From Pantoea sp. WMus005 (GTDB lineage Bacteria > Pseudomonadota > Gammaproteobacteria > Enterobacterales > Enterobacteriaceae): a stretch of 64,000 nt of DNA. The stretch covers positions 1,054,001-1,118,000 of the forward strand of contig NZ_JACBXU010000001.1 of the NCBI RefSeq assembly GCF_013415305.1. Direction: 5' to 3'. The first letter of the stretch is position 1. Each line of letters opens with the position of its first letter. The notes beneath the pieces were generated by a model. That model did no database searches and was not told where the DNA came from. It saw nothing but the letters and a program-made list of their open reading frames with translations. The position numbers were made by a program, and so were the translations under genes. Of the stretch, positions 35,640-45,017 are shown piece by piece.

Positions 35640-35722
35640 GCTGTCAGAGGGCTAATTTCGTTGCGCAACACCTGGAATGTCCTTATTTATTGAAATATAA
35701 GGGATTTCTTTGATGGAGGTTC

Positions 35723-35738
35723 TGGCACGCAGGTTGCA
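35723..35738 (+). promoter_or_regulatory. Sigma-54 promoter of guaD-xdhABC
   Basis: TGGCAC-GCAGG-TTGCA, a full match to the -24/-12 consensus. The start is expected near 35750, giving a leader of about 48 nt with AAAGGA before the guaD ATG. Confidence 0.88.
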
Positions 35739-35797
35739 AGGTGTTAAAGAGAGAATCATCTGCAGATATTAAATCGCGCTTTCAGAAAGGACAAACC

Positions 35798-37126
35798 ATG
35801 CTATCAGCAACCGACACGGCGATACGCGCCAGCTTCTTTGACTTCACTGGCGTGGTGGATCATCCCGACGACCTGGTCGGGCAGGCGCGCTATCTGGAGG
35901 ATGGGGTGCTGCTGCTGCGTGATGGTCACGTGGCAGGGCTGGAGAGCTGGGAGAACAGTGAGGCGATGCTGTCGGGTCATCCGGTGACTGACCTGCGCGG
36001 CAAAGTGATCGTGCCAGGTTTTGTCGATACCCACATTCATTATCCGCAGACAGAGATGATTGGCGCATTTGGCGAACAGCTGCTGGAGTGGCTGAATCAC
36101 TACACGTTCCCGGTCGAAGCGCAGTATCACTGCCCCGATCACGCTGCAAAAATGTCCGCCTTTTTCCTGCATCAGTTGCTCTCTAACGGCACCACCAGCG
36201 CGCTGGTGTTTGGCACCGTCCATCCGCAATCGGTGGAAGCGCTGTTCAGCGCGGCGGAAGCCCTGAACATGCGGCTGATCGCCGGTAAAGTGATGATGGA
36301 TCGCAATGCGCCCGATAATCTTACTGAAACGCCGGAGCAGAGCTACCAGCAGACGCGGGCGCTGATTGAACGCTGGCACCAGCGTGGACGGCTGAGCTAC
36401 GCCCTGACGCCGCGCTTTGCGCCGACCTCATCCCCGCAGCTGCTGGCAAAAGTGCAGCAACTGCGTCAGGAGTTTCCCGATACCTGGCTGCACACCCATC
36501 TCAGCGAAAACCCGCAGGAGGTCGCCTGGGTGAAAGCGCTGTTCCCGGAGCGCGAGGGCTATCTGGATGTTTATCATCATCATCAGCTGACCGGCCGACG
36601 CAGCGTCTTTGCGCACTGCCTGCACCTGGAAGAGAAAGAGTGGCAGTGTCTGCACGATACCGATTCTTCAATCGCTTTCTGTCCCACTTCAAACCTGTTT
36701 CTCGGCAGCGGCCTGTTTAACATTAAGCGCAGCTGGCAGCAGGGCGTGAAAGTGGGGATAGGCACCGATGTCGGTGCAGGCACCACTTTTAACATGCTGC
36801 AGACGCTGGGCGAAGCTTACAAAGTCGGTCAGCTGCAGCACTATCGGCTCAGTGCCGCCGAAGCCTTTTATCACGCCACGCTGGGCGGGGCGCGCGCGCT
36901 GGATCTCGACCATGCGATCGGGAATTTCAACATCGGCAAAGAGGCGGATTTTGTGGTACTCGACCCGGCGGTGTCTGCGCTGCAGCAGTTGCGCATCGGT
37001 AACAGCAAAGATATCTGGGAAAAATTATTTGTCTTAATGACGCTGGGCGACGACCGCAACATTGCCCAGACCTGGGTCGGTGGTCGTCCGGTCTGGCAGC
37101 GCGATGCACAGGAGCAAGCGGCATGA
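35798..37126 (+). CDS. guaD: Guanine deaminase
   Basis: A 442-residue amidohydrolase that deaminates guanine to xanthine and ammonia; E. coli GuaD has 439. Zinc ligands are visible: HxH at residues 79-81 (FVDTHIHYPQTEMIG), the histidines in HTHLSEN and FAHCLHL, and the aspartate in GIGTDVGAG. The ATG at 35798 is used because it has AAAGGA 7 nt upstream and lies after the sigma-54 start; the frame's earlier GTG at 35741 would precede the transcript. It is the first gene of guaD-xdhABC and overlaps xdhA by 4 nt. Cytosolic; supplies nitrogen. Confidence 0.95.
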   Translation: MLSATDTAIRASFFDFTGVVDHPDDLVGQARYLEDGVLLLRDGHVAGLESWENSEAMLSGHPVTDLRGKVIVPGFVDTHIHYPQTEMIGAFGEQLLEWLNHYTFPVEAQYHCPDHAAKMSAFFLHQLLSNGTTSALVFGTVHPQSVEALFSAAEALNMRLIAGKVMMDRNAPDNLTETPEQSYQQTRALIERWHQRGRLSYALTPRFAPTSSPQLLAKVQQLRQEFPDTWLHTHLSENPQEVAWVKALFPEREGYLDVYHHHQLTGRRSVFAHCLHLEEKEWQCLHDTDSSIAFCPTSNLFLGSGLFNIKRSWQQGVKVGIGTDVGAGTTFNMLQTLGEAYKVGQLQHYRLSAAEAFYHATLGGARALDLDHAIGNFNIGKEADFVVLDPAVSALQQLRIGNSKDIWEKLFVLMTLGDDRNIAQTWVGGRPVWQRDAQEQAA

Positions 37127-38565
37127 TCCAGTTTCTGTTAAACAACCAGCTGGTCAGCGAAACTGCGCTCGACCCGAATCTCACTGTGCTTAACTATGTG
37201 CGCACCCGTCAGCATCGCCCTGGCACCAAAGAGGGGTGTGCTTCAGGCGACTGTGGCGCGTGCAGCGTCACTCTCGGCAAAGTCGTCGGGGGAGAAATGC
37301 AGTATGAAACGGTCAACAGCTGCCTGACGCTGGTCTCCGCGTTGCAGGGCAAACAGCTGATTACGGTCGAGGATCTGCGTCACGGTCGCGCACTGCATCC
37401 TGCGCAGCAGGCGATGGTCGACTGCCACGGCTCACAATGCGGATTCTGCACGCCAGGTTTTGTGATGTCGCTGTTCAGCCTGCAAAAAAATACAGCGGGC
37501 TGGGATCGTCAACAGGCGGAGACTGCACTGGCAGGCAACCTCTGCCGCTGCACCGGTTACCGGCCAATTATGGCTGCCGCCGAACAGCTTTGCTCGCAGC
37601 CGGTCACGGACCAGTTTGATCACAGCGCGGCTGCCACTGTGCAGCGGCTGGAAGCACTGGCCACCCCGGAGATGCAGGAGATAGGCGGCGAAGGTCGCCG
37701 CTGCTTCCTGCCGAAAACGCCGGCTCAGCTGGCGGCAATCTATCTGGCACATCCCGATGCGAAGCTGATTGCCGGTGGCACCGATCTCAGCCTGCAGATT
37801 ACTCAGCAGCATAAGCGAATTCCGCTGCTGATTGCGCTGGAGCAGGTTGCCGCGCTGAAAGTCTGCAGCGAATTTGACGATCACTACCTGCTGGGCGCAG
37901 GCGCATCACTCCAGCAGGTCAGCGAGTTTCTTGCCAGCCGGATTCCCGGCGTCAGCGAGATGCTGCAGCGTTTTGCCTCGCTGCAAATCCGCCTGCAGGG
38001 CACACTCGGCGGTAACATTGGCAACGCCTCACCGATAGGGGATGCCTCGCCGGTACTGCTGGCCCTGAATGCCAGCCTGTTGTTACAGCGCGGTGAGCAG
38101 CAGCGCAGCCTGCCGCTGGACCAGTTCTTTACTGGCTATCGCCAGACGCAGCTGGCAAAAGGGGAATTTATCCGCGCTATTCGCATCGATAAGGTGACGG
38201 TGTCACCTGACTTTATCGCCTGGAAAGTCTCTAAACGGCTGGATGATGATATTTCCGCCGTGTTCGCCGCCTTTAACCTGAAGGTCGAACAGGGTGTGGT
38301 CAGCACCGCCCGCATCGCCTTTGGTGGCATGGCGGCCACACCGCAGCGTGCCCGTCACTGTGAACAGGCACTCATCGGTCAACCGCTGAATTCCGTGACG
38401 GTGTCACGTGCAGCCACGGCGCTGGCAGAGGACTTCCAGCCGCTTTCCGATTTCCGCGCCAGCAGTGACTACCGCCTTCAGGTGGCGCGAAACCTGCTGC
38501 GCCGCTACTGGCATCGCCACAACGGCGAAATCACCTGCCTTGAGGTCTCCCGCTATGTCTCATAA
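37123..38565 (+). CDS. xdhA: Xanthine dehydrogenase small subunit (2Fe-2S and FAD)
   Basis: A 480-residue subunit joining two [2Fe-2S] domains and an FAD domain. The N-terminal plant-type cluster uses C39, C44, C47 and C67; the second, helical cluster uses C106, C109, C141 and C143 (CGFCTPG and CRCTGY). The FAD-binding part is about residues 185-360 (KLIAGGTDLSLQI, GTLGGNIGNASPIGD), then the CO-dehydrogenase flavoprotein C-terminal domain. It passes electrons from the molybdenum subunit to NAD+. The start overlaps guaD (ATGA) and the end overlaps xdhB by 11 nt. This two-subunit layout is of the Pseudomonas/Rhodobacter type, unlike the three-subunit E. coli XdhABC. Confidence 0.94.
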   Translation: MIQFLLNNQLVSETALDPNLTVLNYVRTRQHRPGTKEGCASGDCGACSVTLGKVVGGEMQYETVNSCLTLVSALQGKQLITVEDLRHGRALHPAQQAMVDCHGSQCGFCTPGFVMSLFSLQKNTAGWDRQQAETALAGNLCRCTGYRPIMAAAEQLCSQPVTDQFDHSAAATVQRLEALATPEMQEIGGEGRRCFLPKTPAQLAAIYLAHPDAKLIAGGTDLSLQITQQHKRIPLLIALEQVAALKVCSEFDDHYLLGAGASLQQVSEFLASRIPGVSEMLQRFASLQIRLQGTLGGNIGNASPIGDASPVLLALNASLLLQRGEQQRSLPLDQFFTGYRQTQLAKGEFIRAIRIDKVTVSPDFIAWKVSKRLDDDISAVFAAFNLKVEQGVVSTARIAFGGMAATPQRARHCEQALIGQPLNSVTVSRAATALAEDFQPLSDFRASSDYRLQVARNLLRRYWHRHNGEITCLEVSRYVS

Positions 38566-40921
38566 TCGTCCTGAACTCAACGAAGCCGTGATCAAGGCGC
38601 AGTATGCCGCAGAATTACAGAGTGGCGTGGGTCGCAGTCACCGTCATGAAAGTGCGGAAAAACATGTCTCCGGCGAAGCGCGTTTTATTGACGACAAGCC
38701 AGAGCTGCCGGGTCTGCTGCATCTCTGTCCGCGTCTGAGCGAGCACGCGCATGCGCGCATCCTGGGTATAGACGTACAGCCGTGCTACGCGATTCCTGGC
38801 GTCGTGAGCGTTTTAACCTGGCAGGATGTGCCTGGTATCAATGATGTCGGGCCGCTCGAGCCGGGCGATCCGCTGCTTGCGCATGACAAAGTGGAATATC
38901 TGGGGCAAATCGTGATCGCGGTGGCGGCGGAATCCCCTGACGCTGCGCGTCTGGGCGCAGCCGCGGCGGTGATTGAGTACGACGTGCTGGAACCGCTGCT
39001 GGATGTGGAGCAGGCGCTGGCGCAGGGCAGCTTTGTACAGGAACCCCACGTCCATCAGCGCGGTGATGTGGAAGCAGCGCTGGCGCGCGCGCCGCATCGG
39101 GTCAGCGGGTCGTTTAACATTGGCGGCCAGGAGCATTTCTATCTGGAAACCCAGACGGCAATGGTCATTCCGGGCGAAGATCAGCAGCTGCAGGTTTTCT
39201 CCTCAACCCAGAACCCTACTGAAGTGCAGAAGCTGGTGGCGGAAGTAATGGGCATCAGCCTGAATCAGGTGACGATTGATATGCGCCGGATGGGGGGTGG
39301 ATTTGGCGGCAAAGAGACGCAGGCGGCCGGTGTGGCCTGTCTCTGCGCTATCGTGGCGCGTCAGACCGGCCGGGCGGCTAAGATGCGGCTTTCACGCCGC
39401 GACGATATGCGCGTTACCGGCAAACGGCATCCGTTCTTTGTGCGCTACGACGCAGGCGTTGAAGAGGATGGTCGTTTGTGTGGCATCAAAATCGATCTGG
39501 CCGGAAACTGCGGTTATTCGCTGGATCTTAGCGGATCCATTGTCGATCGTGCCATGTTTCACGCCGATAACGCCTATTACCTCGGTGATGCGTTAGTTAC
39601 GGGCTATCGCTGCCGTACCAACACCGCCTCGAACACCGCCTATCGCGGCTTTGGCGGACCGCAGGGTATGGTGGCGATTGAACAGATCATGGATCACATC
39701 GCCCGCCACCGTGGACTGGACCCGCTGGCGCTGCGCAAGCGTAACTACTATGGCAAGCAGGATCGCAACATTACCCATTACCACCAGCAGGTCGAGGACA
39801 ATCTGCTGGATGAAATCACCGAACAGCTGGAGCAGAGCAGCGACTATCAGGCACGTCGCGCGGAAATCACGGCGTTCAACGCCCGCAGTCCGCTGCTGAA
39901 ACGTGGTCTGGCGCTGACGCCGGTAAAATTTGGCATCTCTTTTACCTCCAGCTTCCTCAATCAGGCGGGTGCGCTGATCCTGATTTACACCGATGGCACG
40001 GTACAGCTGAATCATGGCGGTACTGAGATGGGCCAGGGGCTGAACACCAAGGTGATTCAGATTGTCGCCGAAGTGCTGCAGATTGAGACTGATAAAATCC
40101 AGATCACCCCCACCGACACCGGTAAAGTGCCTAATACCTCGCCGACAGCGGCCTCCAGCGGCGCTGATCTTAACGGTAAGGCGGCGCAGAATGCGGCTGA
40201 AATCCTGCGCGACCGCATGACCGCCATGCTCTGCGAACTGCATCACTGCGACGCGGCGACGGTGAGCTTCCGCAACGGCGTGGTACGTGCCGGAGAGAAA
40301 CATTACACCTTCGCCGAAGTGGCGAAACTGGCCTGGCTGAATCAGGTACCGCTCTCCGCCACCGGCTACTATCGCGTGCCGGGTATTCATTACGACCGGG
40401 TGGCCGGGCGTGGCACGCCATTCTATTACTACGCCTATGGCGCGGCCTGCTGTGAAGTGGTGATCGACACCTTAACCGGTGAGTCCCGCCTGCTGCGTGC
40501 CGACATCCTGCATGACGTCGGGGCCTCGCTGAACCCGGCCATCGACATTGGCCAGGTCGAAGGCGGCTTCGTTCAGGGCGTTGGCTGGCTCACCTGCGAA
40601 GAGCTGGTGTGGAGTGATAAAGGCCAGTTGCTGACTGATGGTCCGGCGAGCTACAAAATTCCCGCCATCAGCGACGTGCCGGCGGACCTGCGGGTGACGC
40701 TGGTAGAGAACCGCAAAAACCCGAAAGACACGGTGTTCCACTCCAAGGCCGTCGGTGAACCGCCGTTTATGCTGGGTATCGCCGCCTGGTGCGCACTGCA
40801 GGATGCGGTCGCCAGTGTGGCCGATTACCGGCAGCATCCGTTGCTGGATGCGCCTGCCACGCCGGAGCGTGTCTTCTGGGGCGTACAGCGCCTGACGGGA
40901 GCCGTTGATGATCTATCATGA
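38555..40921 (+). CDS. xdhB: Xanthine dehydrogenase molybdenum subunit
   Basis: A 788-residue molybdopterin-binding subunit that hydroxylates hypoxanthine and xanthine to urate. MRRMGGGFGGKETQAA, TAYRGFGGPQGMV, the substrate-binding arginine region, ASSGADLNGKAAQNAA and the C-terminal GEPPFMLG, with the general-base glutamate, are family landmarks. The ATG at 38555 gives MSHNRPELNEAV and overlaps xdhA by 11 nt; the frame opens 49 codons earlier inside xdhA. The maturation factor gene xdhC overlaps its end by 14 nt. Confidence 0.95.
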   Translation: MSHNRPELNEAVIKAQYAAELQSGVGRSHRHESAEKHVSGEARFIDDKPELPGLLHLCPRLSEHAHARILGIDVQPCYAIPGVVSVLTWQDVPGINDVGPLEPGDPLLAHDKVEYLGQIVIAVAAESPDAARLGAAAAVIEYDVLEPLLDVEQALAQGSFVQEPHVHQRGDVEAALARAPHRVSGSFNIGGQEHFYLETQTAMVIPGEDQQLQVFSSTQNPTEVQKLVAEVMGISLNQVTIDMRRMGGGFGGKETQAAGVACLCAIVARQTGRAAKMRLSRRDDMRVTGKRHPFFVRYDAGVEEDGRLCGIKIDLAGNCGYSLDLSGSIVDRAMFHADNAYYLGDALVTGYRCRTNTASNTAYRGFGGPQGMVAIEQIMDHIARHRGLDPLALRKRNYYGKQDRNITHYHQQVEDNLLDEITEQLEQSSDYQARRAEITAFNARSPLLKRGLALTPVKFGISFTSSFLNQAGALILIYTDGTVQLNHGGTEMGQGLNTKVIQIVAEVLQIETDKIQITPTDTGKVPNTSPTAASSGADLNGKAAQNAAEILRDRMTAMLCELHHCDAATVSFRNGVVRAGEKHYTFAEVAKLAWLNQVPLSATGYYRVPGIHYDRVAGRGTPFYYYAYGAACCEVVIDTLTGESRLLRADILHDVGASLNPAIDIGQVEGGFVQGVGWLTCEELVWSDKGQLLTDGPASYKIPAISDVPADLRVTLVENRKNPKDTVFHSKAVGEPPFMLGIAAWCALQDAVASVADYRQHPLLDAPATPERVFWGVQRLTGAVDDLS

Positions 40922-41684
40922 CTGGATCGGCGTGCTGCATCAGTTACGTGAAAAACGCCAGAGCTGTGTATTAATCACTGTGCTGAGTGAGCACGGTTCG
41001 GTGCCACGTGACAGCGGCAGCAAAATGGTCGTCACCCGGCAGGAGAGCTTTCTCACTATCGGAGGGGGTCATCTGGAGTTTGCGTGTATCGCTCAGGCAA
41101 GGGCAATGCTGCAGAGCGGGGCGACCGCACCACACACCGAGGATTTCAGTCTTGGCGCGCGGCTCGGACAGTGCTGTGGCGGTAAAACCACACTGCTGTT
41201 TGAGCCACTGCTGCAGGCGCAGCCGGAAATCTACCTGTTTGGCGCGGGCCACGTCGGACGGGCGCTGGTGAACCTGCTGGCAACGTTACCCTGTCACATA
41301 AACTGGATCGACAACCGTCCAGGGCAGTTCAGCCACGTTCCCGCGGGCGTGGTCACCTGGCAGCCGGAGGACCCGGTCGACTGCGTGGCGCAGGCACCTG
41401 CGGGCAGCTATTTCATCATCATGACCCATCATCATCCGCTCGACTTTGAGTTGTGCGAGGCGGTACTGAAACGCAGCGATTTCCGCTATGCCGGGTTGAT
41501 CGGTTCTGAGACGAAAAACCAGCGTTTCCGCTACCGGCTGGCAGGCAAGGGTGTGGCGGACGAACCGCTGGCACGCCTGCGCTGTCCGATTGGCCTGCCG
41601 GACGTCAAAGGCAAGCTGCCCGCCGAGATTGCGGTGGCGATTGCCGGTGAAATTATCAGCGTTTATCAACAGCAAATCGCCTGA
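40908..41684 (+). CDS. xdhC: Xanthine dehydrogenase accessory protein XdhC
   Basis: A 258-residue XdhC/CoxI-family protein. The N-terminal XdhC domain carries VLSEHGSVPRDSGSKMVV and GGGHLEF and GQCCGGKTTLLFE; the C-terminal Rossmann domain carries IYLFGAGHVGRALVNLL and SETKNQRFRYRLAGKG. XdhC binds molybdenum cofactor, promotes its sulfuration and delivers it to XdhB. ATG at 40908 is preferred over the TTG one codon before, with GGGAG 6 nt upstream. Last gene of the purine operon; dcp follows in the same direction after 61 bp. Confidence 0.93.
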   Translation: MIYHDWIGVLHQLREKRQSCVLITVLSEHGSVPRDSGSKMVVTRQESFLTIGGGHLEFACIAQARAMLQSGATAPHTEDFSLGARLGQCCGGKTTLLFEPLLQAQPEIYLFGAGHVGRALVNLLATLPCHINWIDNRPGQFSHVPAGVVTWQPEDPVDCVAQAPAGSYFIIMTHHHPLDFELCEAVLKRSDFRYAGLIGSETKNQRFRYRLAGKGVADEPLARLRCPIGLPDVKGKLPAEIAVAIAGEIISVYQQQIA

Positions 41685-41745
41685 GTTGTGGCCTGCGCGG
41701 CAACCTGTCAGGATAAGACTTTGCGATGCCCATCAGGAGCGAACC

Positions 41746-43791
41746 ATGAACGCCCGTCAGAATCCCTTCTTTAGCGTCAGCACACTGCCTTATCAGGCAC
41801 CTCCCTTTGACCAGATTGAGGAGCAGGATTTCCTGCCTGCGCTGCAGGCGGGCATCGAGGAGAAGCGTCAGGAGATCGAGGCGATCGCCCAGAACAGCGA
41901 AGCGCCTACTTTTCTTAACACCTTCGAAGCGCTGGAGAAGAGCGGACAACTGCTCAACCGGGTGAATCTGGTCTTCGGTGCCATGACCTCGGCGCATACC
42001 AGCCCCTTTCTGCAGCAGGTGGATGAGGAGATAGCACCCCAGCTTACCGCGCTTAACGATGACATCATGCTGAACCGCCCGCTGTTTTCACGGCTCGACG
42101 CGGTCTATTTGCAGCGCGCAAAACTGGATGCCGAATCAAAACGGCTGGTCGAGGTGATCTGGCAGCGTTTCCAGCTGGCGGGCGCCAATCTGCCGGAGGC
42201 GCAGAAGCAGCAGCTCAAAGCGCTGAATCAGGAAGCCGCACGGCTCAGTACCCGCTTCACCAATAAACTGCTGGCCGCCACTAAAGCAGGCGGACTTGTC
42301 GTCAATGATGTGCAGCAGCTGGCGGGACTGTCACCGGCCGATCTGCTGGTGGCGCAGACAGAAGCGCAGGCGCGCGGGCTGGAGAAAAGCTGGCTGCTGG
42401 TGCTGCAGAACACCACGCAGCAACCCGCGCTGCAGAGCCTCGCCGATCGCGCGACCCGTGAAGCACTGTTTAAGGCGGGCGTAACGCGCACGGAAAAAGG
42501 CGATGACAACGACACCCGCGAGCTGGTGTTACGGCTGGCGCAGGTCAGGGCGGAACAGGCCCGGCTGCTGGGGTTTGCCAGCTATGCCGAGTGGAAACTA
42601 CAGGATCAGATGGCAAAAACGCCCAGGGCTGCGCTGGCGTTTATGCACAACATCGTGCCAGCTGCGCGCGTACGTGCCGAACGTGAAGCGGCGGACATCC
42701 AGCAGACTATCGATCAGCAGCAGGGTGATTTTACTCTACAGGCCTGGGACTGGCGTTTTTATGCCGAACAGGTAAGGCGTGCCCGATACGATCTTGATGA
42801 GAACCAGATTAAGCCCTACTTTGAGCTGAATTCGGTGCTGCAGAATGGGGTGTTTTGGGCGGCGACGCAGCTCTATGGTATCCGTTTTACTGCGCGCCAG
42901 GATCTGCCGGTTTATCATCCCGACGTGCAGGTCTATGAAATTTTCGATGCCGATGAGACGCCGCTGGCGCTGTTTTACACCGACTTCTTTAAGCGCGACA
43001 GTAAAGGCGGCGGTGCCTGGATGAGCAACTTCGTCAACCAGTCAACGCTGCTCGACAGCAAACCGGTGATCTACAACGTCTGTAACTACACCAGACCGCC
43101 CGCCGGTGAACCGGCGCTGCTGAGCTGGGACGACGTCATCACGATGTTTCACGAGTTCGGCCACACGCTGCACGGGCTGTTTGCCAGCCAGCGCTATCCG
43201 AGCCTGTCGGGCACGGAAACCCCGCGCGATTTCGTCGAGTTTCCGTCGCAGATCAATGAGCACTGGGCCAGCGAGCCGGCGGTGTTCCGCAACTACGCCC
43301 GTCACTATCAGACTCAGGCGCAGATGCCTGCTGAGCTGCATGAAAAGATCGTCCGGGCTGCGACGTTCAACAAAGGCTATGAGATGAGCGAGTTGCTGGC
43401 CGCCGCGCTGCTGGATCTTCACTGGCACAGCATCAACCGTGATTCCGCACCACAAAGCGTGGAGGGATTCGAGCAGCAGGCCTTGCAAGGCGACAATATG
43501 GCGCTGACGGCGGTGCCGCCGCGTTATCGTTCCAGCTATTTCCAGCACATCTGGGGCGGGGGCTATGCCGCAGGTTATTACGCCTATATCTGGACGCAGA
43601 TGCTCGCTGACGATGGGTATCAGTGGTTTACGGAGCAGGGTGGACTAACGCGTGAGAACGGCGACATCTTCCGACAGAAGATCCTGTCGCGGGGTAACAG
43701 CAGCGATCTCAAAACGCTCTATGAAAGCTGGCGAGGCGCGGCGCCACAGCTGGAGCCGATGCTGAAAAATCGCGGTCTGGCGAATTCATAA
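41746..43791 (+). CDS. dcp: Peptidyl-dipeptidase Dcp (M3)
   Basis: A 681-residue zinc metallopeptidase, the same length as E. coli Dcp. It removes C-terminal dipeptides. The zinc motif HEFGHTLHG is near residue 469, and the downstream glutamate ligand lies in FVEFPSQINEHW. ATG at 41746 has CAGGAG 6 nt upstream; 65 further upstream codons read through xdhC and are discarded. In E. coli dcp is beside ydfG; here the 6-kb guaD-xdhABC operon separates the two. A strong terminator follows. Confidence 0.96.
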   Translation: MNARQNPFFSVSTLPYQAPPFDQIEEQDFLPALQAGIEEKRQEIEAIAQNSEAPTFLNTFEALEKSGQLLNRVNLVFGAMTSAHTSPFLQQVDEEIAPQLTALNDDIMLNRPLFSRLDAVYLQRAKLDAESKRLVEVIWQRFQLAGANLPEAQKQQLKALNQEAARLSTRFTNKLLAATKAGGLVVNDVQQLAGLSPADLLVAQTEAQARGLEKSWLLVLQNTTQQPALQSLADRATREALFKAGVTRTEKGDDNDTRELVLRLAQVRAEQARLLGFASYAEWKLQDQMAKTPRAALAFMHNIVPAARVRAEREAADIQQTIDQQQGDFTLQAWDWRFYAEQVRRARYDLDENQIKPYFELNSVLQNGVFWAATQLYGIRFTARQDLPVYHPDVQVYEIFDADETPLALFYTDFFKRDSKGGGAWMSNFVNQSTLLDSKPVIYNVCNYTRPPAGEPALLSWDDVITMFHEFGHTLHGLFASQRYPSLSGTETPRDFVEFPSQINEHWASEPAVFRNYARHYQTQAQMPAELHEKIVRAATFNKGYEMSELLAAALLDLHWHSINRDSAPQSVEGFEQQALQGDNMALTAVPPRYRSSYFQHIWGGGYAAGYYAYIWTQMLADDGYQWFTEQGGLTRENGDIFRQKILSRGNSSDLKTLYESWRGAAPQLEPMLKNRGLANS

Positions 43792-43796
43792 CCTAA

Positions 43797-43827
43797 AGGG
43801 CTGTCATGCTGACAGCCCTCCTTTTTT
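43797..43827 (+). terminator. Intrinsic terminator after dcp
   Basis: AGGGCTGTCA, loop TGC, TGACAGCCCT (10 bp), then CCTTTTTT. hpxO converges on it. Confidence 0.88.
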
Positions 43828-43830
43828 GGG

Positions 43831-44988
43831 TCAACCCAGCGGGCCGCCTTCAATGGTTTCGCACATTCCGGCCAGCACCCGCTCACCGGTTTCACTTTTC
43901 AGTGACTGATACCACTCCGCCGTGACCGCCGGGTCATGCGCATGGGTTACGTCACAGCGTTTGCGCGCTTTCAGCACCAGATCTTTTACCCGTTCAACGC
44001 GTCGCGCCTGATAGCGCAGCAGTGCATCTTCGATGCCCAGCGAATGCGAGGCCAGCGTGGAGGCCAGTACCACGGCATCTTCCATTGCCGCGCAGCCGCC
44101 CTGACCGATATCGGGCGTGGTGCTGTGGGCCGCATCGCCCAGCAGAGCAACACGTCCTTTTACAAAACGGCTGAACGGTTCGATGTCGTGGATCTCAACC
44201 CGATTGGTGGTGTCCGGATTAATCGCCGCAATCAGCTGCTGCACCGGCTCCGCCCAGCCCTGGAAATAGCCGGTCAAATCCGCTTTCACCGTGCTGCGAT
44301 CCTGGGGCAATCCTTTCGGCAGCGGCACATCAAAGAAGAAGTAGAACCGATTGCCGCTGACCGGCATCAATGACACACGTTTGCCGTCATTCACGAAGGT
44401 GGTCCACTGGTCGGCGGGCGCAATGCGATCGTCAATAGTGACCAGCCCATTCCAGTTAACGTAACCGGCATAACGGCGCTCCAGCTTCTCTTCCAGCACA
44501 TACTCGCGGATCACCGAATGGGTACCATCTGCGGAAATCAGAAAATCGCCGCGGGCCTGACTGTTGTCGGAAAAGGTGGCGATCACGCCGTCTGTGGTCT
44601 CTTCAACCTGGATCACCCGCTTACCAAACTGCACCCGCTCACGGCCAAAGGTATCAATCAGCATCGCCTGCAGCTCGGCGCGCGCCACCGGACAGGGATA
44701 CTCGCCCACCTGTTTCACCATCGGCTCCATGCTGAAGCGGGTCAGGGGGGCGCCGGTCGTGCCGTCGTGATAAGCCATATAGGCCATATTGCCGCCCAGC
44801 TGACGCAGTGCGGTTTTCATTCCCAGCGCATTCAGGCATTTAACCCCGTTGGGCCAGATGGAAATCGCCGCGCCGACGGGCTTCATTTCCTGTACTGCTT
44901 CATAAACTTCCACGTCGATTCCGGCTTTCTCCAGCGCAATGGCGCTGCTCATTCCGCCAATACCGCCACCAATCACGATTGCTTTCAT
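43831..44988 (-). CDS. hpxO: FAD-dependent urate hydroxylase HpxO
   Basis: A 385-residue group A flavin monooxygenase that converts urate to 5-hydroxyisourate with NADH and O2. It begins with the FAD motif VIGGGIGG and has the second FAD motif GRVALLGDAAHSTTPDIGQGGCAAMEDA near residue 285. Residues R204 and Y216, reported as important for urate binding in Klebsiella HpxO, are at exactly these positions (KRVSLMP, FYFFFD). The C-terminus TGERVLAGMCETIEGGPLG matches too. The later enzymes (5-hydroxyisourate hydrolase, OHCU decarboxylase) are not in the window. AGGAG precedes the ATG, and a sigma-54 promoter lies just upstream. Confidence 0.94.
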   Translation of the reverse strand: MKAIVIGGGIGGMSSAIALEKAGIDVEVYEAVQEMKPVGAAISIWPNGVKCLNALGMKTALRQLGGNMAYMAYHDGTTGAPLTRFSMEPMVKQVGEYPCPVARAELQAMLIDTFGRERVQFGKRVIQVEETTDGVIATFSDNSQARGDFLISADGTHSVIREYVLEEKLERRYAGYVNWNGLVTIDDRIAPADQWTTFVNDGKRVSLMPVSGNRFYFFFDVPLPKGLPQDRSTVKADLTGYFQGWAEPVQQLIAAINPDTTNRVEIHDIEPFSRFVKGRVALLGDAAHSTTPDIGQGGCAAMEDAVVLASTLASHSLGIEDALLRYQARRVERVKDLVLKARKRCDVTHAHDPAVTAEWYQSLKSETGERVLAGMCETIEGGPLG

Positions 44989-45017
44989 ATTGCTCTCCTG
45001 TCTGCATACCTTATTCC

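Larger units (their letters stand above)
35398..35797. other. Divergent regulatory region between ydfG and guaD
   Basis: A 400-bp gene-free region. It contains the 39-bp inverted repeat at 35601-35639, the 8-bp palindrome TTGCGCAA near 35660 and a sigma-54 promoter at 35723-35738. The left 200 bp (35398-35600) hold nothing I can identify beyond the ydfG promoter region. Confidence 0.7.

Noticed and set aside
35640..35722. NtrC enhancer upstream of guaD
   Set aside because: I looked for paired TGCAC/GTGCA half-sites; only TTGCGCAA is present, which does not fit the NtrC consensus.
39593..40390. 265-codon frame antisense to xdhB
   Set aside because: Shadow frame rich in His/Arg/Gln, fully inside xdhB, no ribosome site or similarity.
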